NCBI GenBank assembly: GCA_005656395.1
Contig: SRSI01000019.1
Coordinates: 1-64,000, forward strand
Direction of reading: 5' to 3'
Length of the DNA stretch: 64,000 nucleotides
From: Strongyloides papillosus
Lineage: Eukaryota > Nematoda > Chromadorea > Rhabditida > Strongyloididae
The position numbers were made by a program, and so were the translations under genes. Under the pieces are notes generated by a model that saw only the letters and a list, made by a program, of their open reading frames with translations, was not told the origin of the DNA and did no database searches. Shown here in pieces: positions 1 through 11,943 of the stretch (positions are counted from its first letter, which is position 1; each line of letters opens with the position of its first letter).

Positions 1-132
1 TGATTTCTAAAATTAAATACAAAAATTATTACATATAATTTTTTTATAATTAATAAGTTTGTTTTAACATAATTATTTAATATTTAAACAAAATTTAAAT
101 AATGTTTTATTGTGATAAAAAATGTGAAAATA
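1..132. other. AT-rich lead-in sequence
   Basis: Very AT-rich sequence that resembles, in diverged form, the stretch upstream of the other group A genes. It is probably the end of the preceding tandem unit. No gene is seen. Confidence 0.4.
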
Positions 133-198
133 TTTATTGTACGCATTAAAAATTATCAAATTTTTGAATTCCATTTTTACTAACTTTCGATATAAATA
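133..198 (+). promoter_or_regulatory. Promoter of gene 1
   Basis: TATAAATA at 191-198 lies 42 bp before the ATG, preceded by a diverged copy of the AATGTACT plus AT-dyad block shared by group A genes. Likely core promoter with initiation near TCAGAG just upstream of the ATG. Confidence 0.6.
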
Positions 199-232
199 TA
201 ATTATAATATAAATTTATTCAGAGATATAAAA

Positions 233-1283
233 ATGCGTATTTCTATAATAGTTTATGTTTCTATTACATTTGTTATAAATCTTGTAAAAACACAAGAATT
301 AGCTGTTACATATATGACAATGCACATGGGAAAAAGAAAATTTTATTCGTATCGTGAAAAAACATATGCTACTATAAGACAAATGTTAATGAAAGTCATT
401 AAAGATCATAAGCATATTGATCTTAGAAATTTACTAATGACAAAGATTTCTTCAATTAGTAATGGAGTAATTTATAAAAAAGAAGAGCAAAAATATAGAA
501 GCCTTTTTACAGGAAATTATGTAACTCATATTTCCCCTTTTGTCATTATAGAATATTTTATTAAAAACAAATTGAAATACATCTGCAATGGAAATACTTT
601 TTATTCCTACTACGATGCATTTAATTATGCAATGATGGCAAAAAGAAATCACTCTAAATTTCCTACACAAAGACCATCTTCACCTCTTCTTCCGCCATTA
701 GAAAATATTAATTGGGCAAGAGAAAAAGTATATTGTAAGAACTTTTGGTTAATTCTATGGAAATTTTGTGACTATTATTGTTATTCTAGAAACAATTTTG
801 AAGTAATGAAGCAAAAGGTAAAATTTATTTACTATAAAATTCTAACATTTTCTGTAGTTTTTATTAGAAGTTAATTATTATAGAGAGAAGTATGGTGCCG
901 GAAAATTAGTTGAAAGTAAAAAACTTTCTGCTGCTGCTTTAAACTATTTAAAAGAAGTTATATCACTAAGTGGTAGAATGGACATAACAATATTTGAAAA
1001 TGTTGGAAAAGGAAGTCTTGCCAGAGCTCCACTCATTATGAATCATTGGTTTGGCGAACATAAAAATTATAATTGGAAGACACGTTTTGGCAGTACGGAA
1101 ACACGACATTTTACTGCAATGGTATGGAAAAGTGCAAGTAAAATTGGGATTGGTGTTGTTCGATCAGGTAACGATATTTATGTTAAAGTCATGTATAATA
1201 TGAATGTAAACATGCCAAATCAGTTTGAGGAAAATGTTTTAAAAAAAGTTAGTGGATCATCTGCTCACTTGGATAGTAATTAA
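233..1283 (+). CDS. SCP/TAPS-like secreted protein, group A gene 1
   Basis: Exons 233-817 and 858-1283 around a 40-bp GT-AG phase-0 intron give 336 residues. Residues 1-21 are a signal peptide. Residues ~22-195 form an unrecognised domain that holds all four cysteines (118, 168, 179, 183) and ends in a CxxFWxxLWxxCxYYCY block. Residues 196-336 are a CAP domain: NYYREKYG opening, FENVGKGS, FGEHKNY, HFTAMVW at 279-285. Glu242, Glu262 and His279 match three of the four CAP cavity residues; the first His is missing. The CAP domain has no cysteine, unlike most secreted CAP proteins. The start is fixed by the TATA box 42 bp upstream and by agreement with the paralogues. AATAAA at 1285-1290 is almost directly after the stop. 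The family is implicated in host interaction in parasitic nematodes, but the role here is unknown. Confidence 0.88.
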
Positions 1284-1463
1284 CAATAAAATAATTGGTT
1301 TACCAACATTGTATTTTAAATTTAAATGCCTTCAATTTTTTTAAAAGATTTTTTAAATATAGATTAAAATATAAAAATACTTATCTATTTTTTTTCTTTT
1401 TTTACTGTTAAATTTTTTTCACTTAGAAAGCCATAATTTATCAATGTTTCTTCAATCAACAAA

Positions 1464-1640
1464 ATGCCATTATCAAATAATATGATATTTTTATTAGCTC
1501 AATTTATTAACTTAGATAACCAATTAATTGATGTTTCATATATTATACGTGTAAATTGAAAACATTCATGTCTTTTATATAACGGCAAACTAAGTTCTGC
1601 TGCATTAAGATATTACAAAAAGTTTAGAAAAATTACAAAT
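1464..1640 (+). pseudogene. Decayed 5' end of a group B gene (unit 1)
   Basis: An AACAAAATG context followed by sequence aligning with the signal peptide and first codons of genes 12, 14 and 15 (MLLxNYxIFF-like start, then the codons matching IVVPY), now interrupted by stops. The same remnant recurs after every group A gene. Only the promoter-proximal part of exon 1 is recognisable. Confidence 0.6.
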
Positions 1641-1866
1641 ATCTAACCGATTAAAAATTAGTATCAAACATCAATTTAGTAAAATATAATGCAAAAAATT
1701 GTGATCTAAATCTTTCTACAAAATTTTAGATAAAATTATGTATATGTTTTATTGTTTGATCTTTTTAAAAGGTAAAAATTATTATGTATGATATTTAGTT
1801 TTTATTTAATATTGATAAAGATTATAATAAAGTTTTTGTGGTTGAAAGAAATAGTTAAACATGGTT

Positions 1867-1928
1867 AATGTACTAATTGAAAATATTAGTATTTTTATTT
1901 CCTTTTTCATTAATTTTCGGTATAAATA
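1867..1928 (+). promoter_or_regulatory. Promoter of gene 2
   Basis: AATGTACT at 1867, near-palindrome AAATATTAGTATTT around 1880-1893, and TTTCGG followed by TATAAATA at 1921-1928, 36 bp before the ATG. A TGATAAAGATT block sits about 150 bp upstream of the ATG. Confidence 0.65.
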
Positions 1929-1963
1929 AAATTGCATTATAGAATTAAATCAGAGATATAAAA

Positions 1964-2993
1964 ATGCGTCTCTCCATAATAGTTTATGTTATTATTACAT
2001 TTATTATAAACCTTGTAAAAACACAAGAATTAGCTGTTACATATATGGCAATGTACATAAAGAAGCATAGAAAAATTTATTCATACCGTGATAAAGTGTA
2101 TGGTACTATGAAAGAGTTAGTAGAAGAAATGCTTAAAAGCCACCAATATGTCGATCATAAATATCTACTAATGACAAAGATTTCATCACTTGATAATTTT
2201 AATGCTCATAATAAAGAAGAGCAAATATACAGAAATATTTACACCGGAAAATTTTTAACTTCCACACCTCCACTAGTAATTGAGGAATTTTTTATTCGTA
2301 AAAGATTAATATATAGGTGTAATGGAAAAACTTTTACTTCCTACCAAATGGCGTTAAAATATGTATTTAATGAGAAAATGAATAATCCTATAAAATACAC
2401 AAGAAGACCAACCTCACCTGTTCTATCACCATTAGAAAATGTTAATTGGGCAAAAGAAAGAATATATTGCAGGAAATTTTGGTTATTTCTATGGAAGTAT
2501 TGTGACTACAATTGTTACTCTAGAAACAATTTCGAAGTGATGAAGCAAAAGGTAAAATTTTTTTACCATAAAATTTTAACATTTTCTGTAGTTTTTATCA
2601 GAAATTAATTATTATAGAGAGAAGTATGGTGCTGGAAAATTAGTAGAAAGTTCAAAACTTTCTTTATATGCCTCTAAATATATAAAAGAAGTTGTACAAT
2701 TGAGAAGTAGTATGGACATAACAAACTTTGAAAATGTTGGGAAAGCAAGTCTTGCAAAAGCTCCACTGATTGTGAATCATTGGTTTGGGGAACGTAAAAA
2801 TTATAAATTTAATACCCTTTTTGGTAGCGTGAGAACAAGACATTTTACTGCAATGGTATGGAAAAGTGTAAAGCAAATCGGAATTGGTATTTTTCAAGAG
2901 GGCAACGAAATTTACGTTAAACTTATATACGATAAGACTGTAAATTTGCCAAATCAGTTTGAGAAAAATGTTTTAAAAAAAGTTAGTGGATAA
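1964..2993 (+). CDS. SCP/TAPS-like secreted protein, group A gene 2
   Basis: Exons 1964-2551 and 2592-2993 (40-bp phase-0 intron) give 329 residues with signal peptide, cysteine-containing N-terminal domain and a cysteine-free CAP domain (FGERKNY; RHFTAMVW). It is the closest relative of gene 1 in its 3' end: where gene 1 reads TCA and continues for nine more residues, gene 2 has TAA at 2991-2993, and the remaining sequence including AATAAA is still present downstream. One base change therefore shortened the C-terminus. Same architecture and promoter as gene 1. Confidence 0.88.
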
Positions 2994-3215
2994 TCTGCTC
3001 ACTTGGATAGTAATTAACAATAAAATAATTGGTTTACAAACATTGTATTTTAAATTTAAATGCTTTTAATTTCAGTAAAAAGATTTGTCTTAAATATTAA
3101 TTGAACATAGATTAAAAAAAATAGAATAATCGTTTATACTTTCATTTTTTACATTTTTTGTAAAATTTCTCCACATAAAAAGAAACAAATTATCATTGTT
3201 TTTCCAATCAACAAA

Positions 3216-3410
3216 ATGACACTGTCAAATTATATGATATTTTTATTTACTCCATTTAATTAATTTAGATAACCAATTATCTGATGTTTCATACATTATA
3301 TGTGTAAATTGAAAACCTTTATGCTCTTTATGAAAAAGTAAACTAAATACTGCAACAAAAAAATTATACAAAATGTTCAAGAAAATTTCAAATGTTTAAC
3401 TGTTAAAAAA
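3216..3410 (+). pseudogene. Decayed 5' end of a group B gene (unit 2)
   Basis: Starts at the ATG of an ACAAAATG context. It retains the pattern of the group B signal peptide and the GTTTCATACATTATA stretch matching the IVVPYxIK codons, with stops in frame. No complete domain survives. Confidence 0.6.
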
Positions 3411-3620
3411 TGAATATTAAATATTAATTTAGTAAAACATTAAAAACGCAGTACACAAAAATCACGATAAAAAATTTTCTGCAAAATTTGTGATAAAATT
3501 TTATATATTATACTGTTTGAACATTTTAAAGATTAAAATTATCATGCATGTTATTTATTTTTTTAATTTAATATTGATAAAGATAATCATATTTTTTTGT
3601 GATGGAAAAAATGGTTAAAC

Positions 3621-3686
3621 ATGTTTGATGTACTAATTGAAAATATTAGTATTTTTATCTCATTTTTTTAATTTTCGGTATAAATA
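3621..3686 (+). promoter_or_regulatory. Promoter of gene 3
   Basis: GATGTACT block, AAATATTAGTATTT near-palindrome and TATAAATA at 3679-3686, 36 bp before the ATG; TGATAAAGAT lies further upstream near 3577. Confidence 0.65.
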
Positions 3687-3721
3687 TAATTGAAGCATAG
3701 AATTAAATCAGAGATATAAAA

Positions 3722-4751
3722 ATGCGTATCGCTATAATAGTCTATGTTTCTATTACTGTTATTATAAATCTTGTAAAAACACAAGAATTAGCTGTTACAT
3801 ATATGACAAAGTATATAGATAAGCATAGGAAAATTTATTTATATCGTAATAACGTATATTCTACTATGGAACAGTTAATAGAACAAGTGCTTAAAAATCA
3901 CCATTATATCGATCGTAAATATCTACTGCTGACAAACATTCCATCATTTGATGATGTTAAACCTTATAATGACGAAGAGCAAATATACAGAAATATTTTC
4001 ACTAAAAAATTTTTAAATTCTAAGCCTCCACTTTTAATTGAAGAATACTATATTCGTAAAAGTTTAAAATATGTGTGTAATGGAAGAATTTTTACTTCTT
4101 ATAATGCGGCATTAAAATATGTAATTCAAGAAAAACTTAAAAATCCTATAAAACACACAAGAAGACCACCTTCGGCTGTTTTCTTACCATTAGAAAAAGT
4201 TAATTGGGCAAAAGAAAAAATATATTGTAAGAAATTTTGGTTAATTCTATGGAAATCTTGCAACTATTATTGTTATTCTAGAAAAAATTTTGAAGTAATG
4301 AAGCAAAAGGTAAAAATTTTTTATTATAAAATTCTAACATTTTCTGTAGTTTTTATCGGAAATTAATTATTATAGAGAAAAGTATGGTGTAAAAAAATTA
4401 GTTGAAAGTCCGCGACTTTCTTCCTATGCTTACAAATATTTAAAAGAAGTTGTACCATTTAGAAGCAGTATGAACATAACAAACTTTGAAAATGTTGGAA
4501 AAGGAAGTCTTACCAAAGCTCCACTTATCATAAATAATTGGTTTGGCGAACATAAAAATTATAAATTTAATACTCCTTTTGGTAGCATGGGAACAAGACA
4601 TTTTACTGCAATGGTATGGAAAAGTGTAAGGCAAATTGGAATTGGTATTTTTCAAGCAGGTGAAGAAATTTACGTTAAGCTTATATATGATAAGACTGTA
4701 AATTTGCCAAATCAGTTTGAGACAAATGTTTTAAAAAAAGTTAGTGTATGA
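3722..4751 (+). CDS. SCP/TAPS-like secreted protein, group A gene 3
   Basis: Exons 3722-4309 and 4350-4751 (40-bp phase-0 intron) give 329 residues. Signal peptide MRIAIIVYVSITVIINLVKT, then the N-terminal domain ending IYCKKFWLILWKSCNYYCYS, then the CAP domain with FENVGKGS, FGEHKNY and RHFTAMVW. It is close to gene 2 in the CAP half (shared KTVNLPNQFE stretch) and in length. Three of four CAP cavity residues are present; the N-terminal His is absent, as in all group A copies. Confidence 0.88.
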
Positions 4752-4975
4752 TCTTGTACACGTAGATAGTAAATATCAACAATAAAATTATGAATATAAT
4801 CATTGTTTTTTAATTTTAAATTCTTTTAAATTTATTAGAAAGATTTACTTAAAATATTTACTAAACGTAGGTTAAAAAAATTAAAATACTTTTCTTTACT
4901 TTCATCTGTATCGTTTTTAGTAAAATTGTTTTGTTTAAAGAGACATAATTGATCAATGTTCATTCAATAATCAGA

Positions 4976-5130
4976 ATTGCTATTATCAAATTATTTGATA
5001 TTTTATATGTTCAATATAATAAAAAAATTTTCTTGTTATTGATATTACAATAAACTTTATTCGGCTTCATTAAAATTCTTATGAAAAGTTAAGAAAGTTA
5101 GAAAAATTATAAATTTTTTAACTATTAAAA
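4976..5130 (+). pseudogene. Decayed 5' end of a group B gene (unit 3)
   Basis: The most eroded of the remnants: the ATG has become ATTG and the middle has lost a block, but the CTATTATCAAATTAT start and the position in the unit match the other B remnants. Confidence 0.45.
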
Positions 5131-5340
5131 AAAATGAGTAGAAATTAATACTTTAAAAAAATAAAACGCAAAAAAATCGTGATATTATTATTCTACAAAA
5201 TTTAGAACAAAATTATATATATTATAATGTTTGGATTTTTTAAAAGCTTAAAACCATTATATATTTTCTTTGATTGTTCAAATTTAATATTGATAAAGAT
5301 TATAAAATTTTTTCTAGTTATGAAAAAAATAGTTAAAAAT

Positions 5341-5407
5341 ATTTAATGTACTATCCGGAAAAATTTATATTTTTATTTCCTGCTTTTATTAAATTTTGGT
5401 ATAAATA
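5341..5407 (+). promoter_or_regulatory. Promoter of gene 4
   Basis: AATGTACT block, a diverged AT dyad and TATAAATA at 5400-5407, 36 bp before the ATG. A TTGATAAAGATTATA block lies near 5290. Confidence 0.6.
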
Positions 5408-5442
5408 CAGTTGCAGCGTAAAATATAATCAGAGATAGGAAA

Positions 5443-6491
5443 ATGCGTATCTCCATAATAGTTTATGTTTCTATTACATTTATTATAGATCTTGTAAAAA
5501 CACAGGAATTAGCTGTTGCATATATGACAGTCCACATTGGGGTAAATAAAATGTATTATTCATATCGTGATAAATTTTATGCTACCTTTAGCCAATTGGT
5601 AGGACAAATTATTAAAAATCACAGATATGTTGATCCTAAATACTTACTAATGACAAAAGTTTCTTCACTTAATTATGGTGAAGCTTATATTAAACAAGAG
5701 CGAAAGTACAGAAAAATTTATACCGGACAATTTTTAAAACACAAACCCATTCTTATAATTGAAGAATTTTACTTATATAAAAAATTAAGATTTATGTGTA
5801 ATGGAAGAACTTTTACTTCCTATCAAAAAGCATTAGAATATGTTTTGAATGAAAAAATAAATAATCCCATTAGACACACAAGAAGACCATCTTCAACTAT
5901 TCTACCACCATTAGAAAATGTTAATTGGCTAGAAGAAAAAGTATATTGTAAGAAATTTTGGTTAATTCTATGGAGTAATTGTGACTATTATTGTTATTCT
6001 AGAAACAATTTTGAAGTAATGAAACAAAAGGTAAAAATTTTTTTACTATAAAATTCTAACATTTTCTGTAGTTTTTATCAGAAATTAATTATTATAGAGA
6101 AAAGTATGGTGTTGGAAAATTAGTTGAAAGTCCACAACTATCTTCTACTGCTTTAAGGTATTTAAACGAAATTGTATCATTAAGAAGTAGAATGGACGTA
6201 ACAAAATTTGAAAATGTCGGAAAAGCAAGTATTGCCAGAGCTCCACTAATTGTGAATCATTGGTTTGGCGAACATAAAAGTTATAAATGGAATACACGTT
6301 TTGGCAGTACGGAAACAAGACATTTTACTGCAATGGTATGGAATAAAACAAGTAAAATTGGCATTGCTGTTCTCCGAGTAAATAACGAAATTTTTCTTAA
6401 AATTATGTATGATAACAAAGTAAACATACAAAATCAGTTTGAGGAAAATATTTTAAAAAAAGTTAATGGGAGATATAGTGGACGTGGATAA
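5443..6491 (+). CDS. SCP/TAPS-like secreted protein, group A gene 4
   Basis: Exons 5443-6030 and 6072-6491 with a 41-bp phase-0 intron give 335 residues. Signal peptide, N-terminal domain with CNGRTF, VYCKKFW and NCDYYCYS blocks, and a CAP domain with FENVGKAS, FGEHKSY and RHFTAMVWNK. The C-terminus ends in a short basic-glycine tail (GRYSGRG) not shared with genes 2 and 3. Function inferred from the CAP domain only. Confidence 0.88.
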
Positions 6492-6673
6492 TATATATTA
6501 ATTTAGTATTTATAAATATGATCGTTGTATTTTAAATTTAAATGCCTTCAATTTTTTTGAAAGATTTTTTAAATATAGATTAAAAAATTACATTACTTAT
6601 CTATTTTTTATTTTTTTTGTAAAATTTTTTCACTTTAAAAGATATATTTTTTCAATGTTTTTCAATCGACAAC

Positions 6674-6860
6674 ATGCCACTAACAAATTATGTGATACTT
6701 TTATTTGCTCAAATTAACGAATTTTGATAACCAATAATTTGAAGTTCCATACATTAAAACGTGTAAATTGAAAACCTTCATGCTCCTAATATAACGGTAA
6801 ACAAAATCCTGCTTAAATAAAAATTATACAAAAAGTGTAAAAAAATTACAAATATTTAAC
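6674..6860 (+). pseudogene. Decayed 5' end of a group B gene (unit 4)
   Basis: One of the better preserved remnants: ATGCCACTAACAAATTATG start, AACCAATAATTTGAAG, then GTTCCATACATTAAAACG, which aligns with the VPYxIKT codons of gene 15, and further on codons reading YNGK as in gene 15 (YNGKYY). Several stops interrupt it. Confidence 0.65.
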
Positions 6861-7090
6861 TGTTAAAAAATTAATACCAAATAATATTTTAGCAAAGTAT
6901 AAAAAAATAGCACAAAAAAATAGTGTTATAAAATATTCTACAAATTCTGCAATAAAATATACATATGTATCATATTGTTTTAATACTTTAAAAGGTTAAA
7001 ACCTTCATGTATGTTATTTATTTTTTTAATTTAATATTGATAAAGATTATCATATTTTTTTAGTGATGGAAGAAATGATTAAACATGTTT

Positions 7091-7153
7091 AATGTACTAA
7101 ATGAAAATATTAGTATTTTTATCCCATTTTTTTATTAATTTTCGGTATAAATA
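7091..7153 (+). promoter_or_regulatory. Promoter of gene 5
   Basis: AATGTACT, AAATATTAGTATTT and TATAAATA at 7146-7153, 36 bp before the ATG; TTGATAAAGATTATC lies near 7036. Confidence 0.65.
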
Positions 7154-7188
7154 TAAATGAAACATAGAATTAAATTAGAGATATAAAA

Positions 7189-8242
7189 ATGCATATCTCC
7201 ATAATATGTTATGTTTTTATTACATTTATTATAAATCTTGTAAAAACACAAGAATTAGCTGTTACATATTTGACAATGTACATAAGCCGGCATAGAAAAA
7301 TTTATTCATATCATGAACAAATGTATGCTACTTCAAAACAAATGGTAGATGAAATCCTTAGAGATCATACAATGGTTAATCCTAGACATTTACTTATAAC
7401 AAAGATTTCTTCAATTAGTAATATTGAAACTTATTTCCCAGAACGGCAAAAATACAGAAACGTTTCTACTGGAAAATATGAAACTCGTATATCACCATAT
7501 CTAATTACGGAATATTATATTAAAAATAATTTCAAGTTCATTTGTAATGGGAAAACTTTTGATTCCTACTCGAATGCATTAAGTTATGTTATGAAGGTAA
7601 AAAGAAATGACCATTCGTTATCTATGAGAAGACCATCTATGAATGTTCCTCCATCAATAGATATCAATAATTTAGAAAACCAAATAATATATTGTAGAAA
7701 ATTTTGGTTGGTCCTTTGGAAATCTTGTAACTATTATTGTTACTCTTCAAACAATTTCAAAATAATGAAACAAAAGGTAAAATTGTTTTTTATGACATTT
7801 TAATTTTTCATAGTTTTTGCTAGAATTAAAGTATTATAGAGAAAAATATGGCGCAAAGCCATTGGTTGAGAATTCATACCTTTCTAATTCTGCTTTAAAC
7901 TTATTAACTCAAGCTGTTTCAATGAGAAAGAAAATAGATATAACTAAATTGGAAAATATTGGAAAAGGAACTCTCGTTGATGCTCCATTAATACTGAACA
8001 AATGGTTTGGTGAACATAAATTTTTTACAAATAAAGATTTAGGTAGTCCAAAAACAAAACATTTTATAGCAATGGTATGGAAAAGTGCGAGAAATGTGGG
8101 TATTGCCATTATGCGAGCAGATAACGAAATTTACGTTAAACTTATATATGATAAGAAAGTAAACATACCAAATATACAAAACGAAATTATTTTTAAAAAT
8201 TACACGCAATTTACTATCCCTGATTCAATAAACTTAAAGTAA
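7189..8242 (+). CDS. SCP/TAPS-like protein, group A gene 5, with transposon-derived C-terminus
   Basis: Exons 7189-7776 and 7814-8242 (37-bp phase-0 intron) give 338 residues. Signal peptide, N-terminal domain, then CAP domain with LENIGKGT, FGEHKFF and KHFIAMVW, where the usual Thr is Ile. It pairs with gene 6 (both start exon 2 with FLLEL and share MRxKIDITKLENIGKG). A large inverted-repeat element begins at 8203, inside the last exon; the final 12-13 residues after the KN that matches KK of gene 6 are read from the element's terminal repeat, which also supplies the stop. The ancestral 3' end continues on the far side at about 11942. Whether this product is functional is not known. Confidence 0.8.
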
Positions 8243-9147
8243 CAAATATGCTAGAGTTTTAATTTATTTAGTAAATCAGGCACCAAAAAGTAAAAAATAG
8301 TTTATCTTTAAAAAAATTAATATATTAATATTTTTAATAACTTTAAACAATTAATTGACTTTAACTTCTAAAAAATTAACATTTTTAAAATAGTCGAAAA
8401 ATAAGGAAACTCAACAATATCAATTATATTTATACTTATGACTTTTTTAAATACTATGTTGTTTATCTATTAATATAATTTTTTTTCTTGTAATTATATA
8501 CTATCACTTTTTTATATTGTTATTATATTAATAGTTCAGTCTCTCATTTTGTTCAATTTGATTAATTTGACTAAAATTTCATACAACGAATGTTTGTAAT
8601 AGTGTCAACTGTTTACAAAATTTAATATATGTAAAATGCTATAGAGTATGTATATTAACAACATAAGTGATTGAAGACTCTACAAAAATAAAATATGAAT
8701 ATATTGAAATGTTAATTTATTAATTAATATGGAACGTAGAAATTTATATATGAAGTGCTAAAAGCAACAATATCTTAGGAATTTTGATTATTTATAATTT
8801 TTATTAAATCAGTGAAGGCTTTGCGTCTTCATGCCTTTGTTTAACATTTTAACATATTCTACTTTGACTTTTGAATAAAAATATTCACCACTCTTTGATT
8901 CTTAATTGGGGTAATTATCAATTAACCTTAGTGATATTAATTTACCCTCTTATTCTGGTGTTAAGATTTTCAAATGAGCCATTATTTACTTTATTTTGTT
9001 AACTTTCAAAATATTATTTGAAAACAAACCTAAAAAAATTATTTCAAAAAGAGGTGTTATTTGAAAATGACTTGATCTATTGCAATTAAAACGTTTTGGT
9101 ACCCGTTTTCAGCACTAAGTCAAAAAATAGATCCATTGACTCTTTAA

Positions 9148-11231
9148 CCCTCGCGTCCCCTTACATTTTATAAATATAAAAGTGCTAGGATACCCTAATA
9201 ACTCCTTTTGGAGTAAGCATAGAACTTTTGTCGTTTTATTTCTAGTCATAGTAAGTTGTACTACACTTTCACGCAAATTACTTTTGTTAATATTTTTTAA
9301 CTTTCTTCTAAAAATCGAATTACACATTATTTTGAGATATTTTTTTTACTAATAATGAAAATAAATGTACAAAATTTTAAAAAAAAACATAAAATAAAAA
9401 AAATTTATTTGGAACAATCATTGCACAATACTTCATAACAACTTTTGCATACAGTTCGCTTACATCTACGACACAGATAGCTAGAATTTCTACTTTTTTT
9501 ACAAATGCAACTTTTTTTGGACGATTTTAGTATATTATTTTCTTTATTGTTATTTGTTCCATTCATCGTCCATTCATTTTTTTGAAGTAGTTCAAGTCCA
9601 ACTTTCATTATATAGTCTCTTTTAGATATTTTCGATTCACATGATTCCTCAAAAATTTCTTTATAGAGAATATGCCCATTGTTGAGTGCTGTGTCTACCA
9701 TATGATAAAAAACTTTCATTGGCTATCTTTGGGAACAACGTTGAACAGTGTAGTTTCCACATAATTGGTCAAATCTATCAACACCACCCATGTATTTTCT
9801 ATAATTTTTCACAATATTTGGTAATGCTTCCTCCTTTTGTAGACCAATATGTTTAGTTGAAATAACATTTACGGCATTTCTATTCTTTTTCTCTTTGAAA
9901 TTGACTAACGTCATTTGATCATGATATACATATACTGCTCCAATATCACGTTTTCTACTATTTTTTTTGAATGTTGTTGGTATAAATCTTCGATTACTAT
10001 TACATGTACCAACTGAATACATTTTATTTTGAAGCAAATACTGTGACAAATCCAAATCAGAAAAAAAAGAGTCCATATAAACTGTTCTATGATCACCAAC
10101 ATAATTATTCGTTAATTTTTTAACAACTACAGTTTTCAATTTTTCTTTTTTCTTCTCTTCCAAGCTTTCTTTTCCAAGATAAGGATATTGCATAGCCATA
10201 TAATATGAATTGGCATCAGTCAATGTCCAAAATTTCAAGCCATATTTTGCTGGTTTAGATTTCAAATATTGTCTCATTTTGAATCTATTTTTTGATGCTA
10301 TCAACGTTTCATCTACTGTTATTTCACTACCAATATTATATGCCATTCCACAAATTGCAATAAATTTTTGGTAAATATTGCGTATACAACCAAATTTATC
10401 ACCTTCTTCAACATTATTCTCAAAACATAGATTGGCAAGATATGAGACAATCAATTTAGCAGGTATCATATATTGACGATACTTATCAAAACGAGAAAAT
10501 GGTCCTTGAACAACATATCTTATCTTTTCTCTTGCTGATTTTAGTGCTCCAAGAAGAATTACTATGCCAAGAAGTTTCTCAAAAATTGATATTGTCATTA
10601 CCATCCATTCTTTTTTTCTTTTTTCTGAAGCTCTTGCATTTGTACAAGAAACAATTTTTTCTTTCATTTCATCAGGAAAAAATATCATAAAAGTATCAAG
10701 AAGAAATTTTATATTATTCTTTGAAAACGATGTTGGTCCAGTCTCTCCAACAAAACTATCCAGATGTGAAGTTACTTTTGAAGGATTTTTCTTCCATTCA
10801 ACATCAGATGAAAAAACTGTACTTTCATCTATTTTCATTCTTTTTATTTGAGGTTCATCATCATCAGATTCGTTTTCTTCGTCATCACTGTCTTCTGGAA
10901 TATCATTTTCATCCATATTTATTATACCAGCAAAATTTTCTAACAATTCTCTATCGTCGACATCGCTTTCACATTCACTTATTTCACCTTGACTTTGATT
11001 ATAATTTATCATGATTTATTTGCACAAAAAATTACGAAAAAATACACAATGAAAAGAAATTTTTTTATTACATTTATCAACTATCAACTACCATGTACCA
11101 ATTACATTTTACCGCTTTTTTAACTTTCCCACACTTTTTTTATTGTATTACATTAGCTACTGCATATTTATAATATTATATTATATCTTATTTTATACTA
11201 CTCCAAAAAGAGTTTTTAGGGTACCGAAGGG
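9148..11231 (-). mobile_element. piggyBac element 1
   Basis: Flanked by TTAA at 9144-9147 and 11232-11235. Ends are TTAACCCTCGCG and, inverted, TTAACCCTTCGG, with a second matching block ACTCCTTTTGGAGTA near each end. Encodes one transposase on the minus strand. TTAACCCT is typical of piggyBac termini. Confidence 0.85.
9405..11012 (-). pseudogene. piggyBac transposase with one in-frame TAG
   Basis: Reads from 11012 down to 9405, about 534 codons, close to the usual length. Acidic N-terminus, then the DDE core: TVDETLIASKNR (first Asp), TVYMDSFFSD (second Asp), NYRKYMGGVDRFDQ (third Asp region), then a C-terminal cysteine-rich domain (CICKK...CRRCKRTVCKSC...CNDC). A TAG at 9723-9725 interrupts the reading frame between QR and PMKVFYH, where the family normally has Trp, consistent with a TGG to TAG change. 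Otherwise the frame is open, so inactivation may be recent, or the base may be polymorphic or a sequencing error. Confidence 0.85.
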
Positions 11232-11943
11232 TTAACAGGAAAATGAGTTAAGTTTAAAAAGAGTTATGATATAGAAAAAATTAATTTTCTTATTTTTTTT
11301 TGTTATGGACACACCATTTGAACTTATAAAATAATACTTATTTTCACTACAAAATATTTATTCATTAGAAATTCAAGACTTTATATATTTGTATTTAAAA
11401 TTTTTACGTATCATATCAACTAATAAATTAACGTTTCAATATACTTATATTTTAATTTTGCAAAGTGTTCAATTATTTATGTTGTTAATATACATACTCT
11501 ACAGCATTTTACATATATTAAATTTTGTAAACAGTTGACACTATTACAAACATTCGTTGTATGAAATTTTTGTCAAATTAATCAGATTGAACTACTAAAA
11601 CTATTAAAACTATTGTAATAATAACAATATAAAAAAGTGATAGTATATAATTACAAGAAAAAAAATTACATTAATAGATAAACAACATAGTATTTAAAAA
11701 AGTCATAAGTATAAATATAATTGATATTATTGAGTTTCCTTATTTTTCGATTATTTAAAACTATTAGTTTATTCAGAAGTTAAATTTAATTAACTGTTTA
11801 AAGTTATTAAAAATATTAATATATTAATTTTTTTAAAGATAAACTATTTTTTACTTTTTGGTGCCTGATTTACTAAATAAAATAAAACTTTAACATATTT
11901 GTTACTTTAAGTTTATTGAATCAGGGATAGTAAATCGCGTGTA

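Larger units (their letters stand above)
8203..11941. mobile_element. Long-TIR element with nested piggyBac
   Basis: CACGC...GCGTG flanked on both sides by TA (8201-8202; 11942-11943). Arms of about 550 bp (8203-~8750 and ~11395-11941) are inverted copies. The 2.1-kb piggyBac (9148-11231) sits in the loop, so the original element was about 1.65 kb. Removing 3.74 kb restores the ~1.77-kb spacing between genes 5 and 6. The TA duplication suggests a Tc1/mariner-type mechanism; no transposase of its own is seen, so it is probably non-autonomous. Confidence 0.75.

Noticed and set aside
10499..11014. Plus-strand open frames inside piggyBac 1
   Set aside because: Antisense shadows of the transposase, with no start context or domain.
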